From NCBI GenBank assembly GCA_964600435.1, contig CAZRJB010000025.1:1-6328 (forward strand): 6,328 nucleotides of DNA. Reading direction: 5' to 3'. The stretch's first letter is position 1. Each line of letters opens with the position of its first letter. This DNA is from HGM11367 sp964600435. GTDB lineage: Bacteria > Bacillota > Clostridia > Christensenellales > UBA1242. The notes beneath the pieces are model-generated. The model saw only the letters and a list, made by a program, of their open reading frames with translations, did no database searches and was not told where the DNA came from. Shown here piece after piece: positions 4,768 through 6,328 of the stretch. The position numbers and the translations under genes were made by a program.

Positions 4768-6328
4768 ATGGCAACCGATTTACATTTAACCCGTAACGTT
4801 GGTATTATGGCGCATATTGATGCTGGAAAAACAACAACAACAGAACGTATTTTGTTTTACACAGGCATTAACCATAAAATTGGTGAAGTTCATGATGGCG
4901 CTGCAACAATGGACTGGATGGCTCAAGAACAAGAAAGGGGCATAACAATCACATCTGCTTGCACAACTTGCCAATGGAAGGGTAAAAAAATAAACATTAT
5001 CGACACACCAGGACACGTAGACTTTACAATTGAAGTTTTGCGTTCATTAAAAGTTCTTGATGGTGCAGTTTTGGTATTAAGTGCTAGAGATAAAGTTCAA
5101 CCACAAACAGAAACAGTTTGGCGTCAAGCAACTCAATGCAAAGTTCCTGTTATTATCTATGTTAACAAAATGGACAGAGATGATGCTTACTTTGACAAAT
5201 GTATTGATTCTGTTAAAGAAAGGCTTCACACAACTCCACTCCCACTTCAAATGCCAATTGGTTTTGCTAGCGACTTTAAAGGAATAATTGACCTTTTAAC
5301 AATGAAAGCATATATTCCAGAAGACGACATGGGCAAAATTATAGACGAAGTTGAAATTCCTGATGAATACAAAGCAGAAGCTCAAAAACGTCACGATGCA
5401 TTGATTGAATCAATTGTTGAACTTGACGATGCTTTGTTAGAAAAATATTTTGCAGGGGAAGAAATTTCTCTTGACGAATTAAAAACAGCAATCAGAAAAG
5501 CAACAATCGCTAAAAAAATCACACCAATGCTTATGGGTTCATCTTATAAAAACAAAGGTGTTCAAAACTTGCTAGATGCAATGGTAGACTATTTACCATC
5601 ACCACTTGATATCGATGCTATCAAAGGAATCAATCCGGACAATGGCGAAGAAGAATGTAGAGAAGCAAGCGAAGATGCTCCATTTGCTGGTCTTGCATTT
5701 AAAATTGCAACCGACCCATTTGTTGGTGGCTTAACATTCTTCCGTGTTTACAGCGGAAAACTTAAAGCAGGTTCTTATGTTTATAACTCAATAACAGGAA
5801 AACAAGAACGTGTTGGTCGTTTAATTAGAATGCATGCCAACAACCGTACAGAAATCCAAGAAGTTGGCGCTGGTGACATTGCCGCAATCGTTGGATTAAA
5901 AGACACAATCACTGGTCACACCCTTTGTGACGAAAAACATCCAATTCAATTAGAAAGCATGGTGTTCCCAGAACCCGTTATTCAATTGGCTATTGAACCA
6001 AAAACAAAAGACCAACAAGAAAAAATGGCTCTTGCACTTGCAAAACTATCTCGTGAAGACCCTTCTTTCAGAGTTTCAACAAACCAAGAAACAGGTCAAA
6101 CAATTATTGCCGGAATGGGTGAATTGCACCTTGAAATCATCGTTGACAGACTTTTAAGAGAATTTAAAGTTGAAGCAAACGTTGGTGCTCCACAAGTTTC
6201 TTATAGAGAAAGAATGAAAAACACTGTTGAAGCAGAAGGAAAATACATCCGTCAATCTGGTGGTAAAGGTCAATACGGACATTGCTGGGTTAAATTTGAA
6301 CCATTGGAAGAAGGCAATGATGCTTACG
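4768..6328 (+). CDS. fusA: Elongation factor G (3' end beyond window)
   Basis: EF-G is the GTPase that drives translocation and, with RRF, ribosome recycling. The window holds 520 codons plus one base of a gene normally near 690 codons, so domains I-III and the start of IV are present. G motifs: P-loop AHIDAGKTT (15-23), switch I RGITIT (57-62), DTPGH (79-83) with catalytic His83, NKMD (133-136) and GSSYKNKG as G5. The G' insertion is present. Domain III shows LSREDPSFRVS and GMGELHLEI; domain IV begins near APQVSYRERM. Residues 102-131 (LVLSARDKVQPQTETVWRQATQCKVPVIIY) differ from the usual AVxGVEPQS pattern. An AAGGAG box (4756-4761) lies 6 nt before the ATG. The 151-nt gap after rpsG is A/T-rich, holding only weak pairings (TTGACA 4650-4655 with TGTCAA 4694-4699) and no clear promoter or terminator. 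Confidence 0.97.
   Translation, partial: MATDLHLTRNVGIMAHIDAGKTTTTERILFYTGINHKIGEVHDGAATMDWMAQEQERGITITSACTTCQWKGKKINIIDTPGHVDFTIEVLRSLKVLDGAVLVLSARDKVQPQTETVWRQATQCKVPVIIYVNKMDRDDAYFDKCIDSVKERLHTTPLPLQMPIGFASDFKGIIDLLTMKAYIPEDDMGKIIDEVEIPDEYKAEAQKRHDALIESIVELDDALLEKYFAGEEISLDELKTAIRKATIAKKITPMLMGSSYKNKGVQNLLDAMVDYLPSPLDIDAIKGINPDNGEEECREASEDAPFAGLAFKIATDPFVGGLTFFRVYSGKLKAGSYVYNSITGKQERVGRLIRMHANNRTEIQEVGAGDIAAIVGLKDTITGHTLCDEKHPIQLESMVFPEPVIQLAIEPKTKDQQEKMALALAKLSREDPSFRVSTNQETGQTIIAGMGELHLEIIVDRLLREFKVEANVGAPQVSYRERMKNTVEAEGKYIRQSGGKGQYGHCWVKFEPLEEGNDAY

Overview
The window is AT-rich DNA, apparently from a Gram-positive, Clostridia-like bacterium. Several points support this. Shine-Dalgarno sites are strong AAGGAG boxes, and the promoters look like sigma-A sites. 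The surface protein with GLUG-type repeats is of a kind common in gut Firmicutes. Ribosomal protein S12 is the short 124-residue form, without the extra ~13 residues near residue 26 that I recall for Bacilli. The exact lineage cannot be fixed from the sequence.

Layout: bases 1-236 are a non-coding upstream region. It holds a candidate promoter whose spacer contains a run of nine G, an A/T-rich inverted and direct repeat, and one perfect DnaA-box 9-mer. Bases 237-2705 encode an 822-residue exported protein with GLUG-type repeats. Bases 2706-3282 contain no convincing gene but are dense in repeats and hairpins: two tandem 42/43-nt hairpin units, a G/C hairpin, two identical 55-nt copies of a terminator cassette, and between those copies a segment that can fold as a multi-arm structure. 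A near-consensus promoter at 3283-3311 (TTGACA, 17 nt, TATACT) then starts an unusually long leader of about 350 nt ahead of the str operon: rpsL (3668-4042), rpsG (4143-4616) and fusA (4768 to the window end, incomplete at its 3' end).

The three str genes supply S12 and S7 of the small ribosomal subunit and the translocase EF-G. They are probably co-transcribed; gaps of 100 and 151 nt separate them and no convincing terminator lies in either gap. The surface-protein gene is a separate unit, closed off by the terminator-rich repeat region. Its neighbour relationship with the str operon looks like genomic accident rather than shared function.

The observation most worth pursuing is the G9 tract between the -35-like and -10 elements of the surface-protein promoter, which has the layout of a phase-variable promoter. 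Next come the duplicated terminator cassette with the foldable segment between its copies, and the long structured leader of rpsL.
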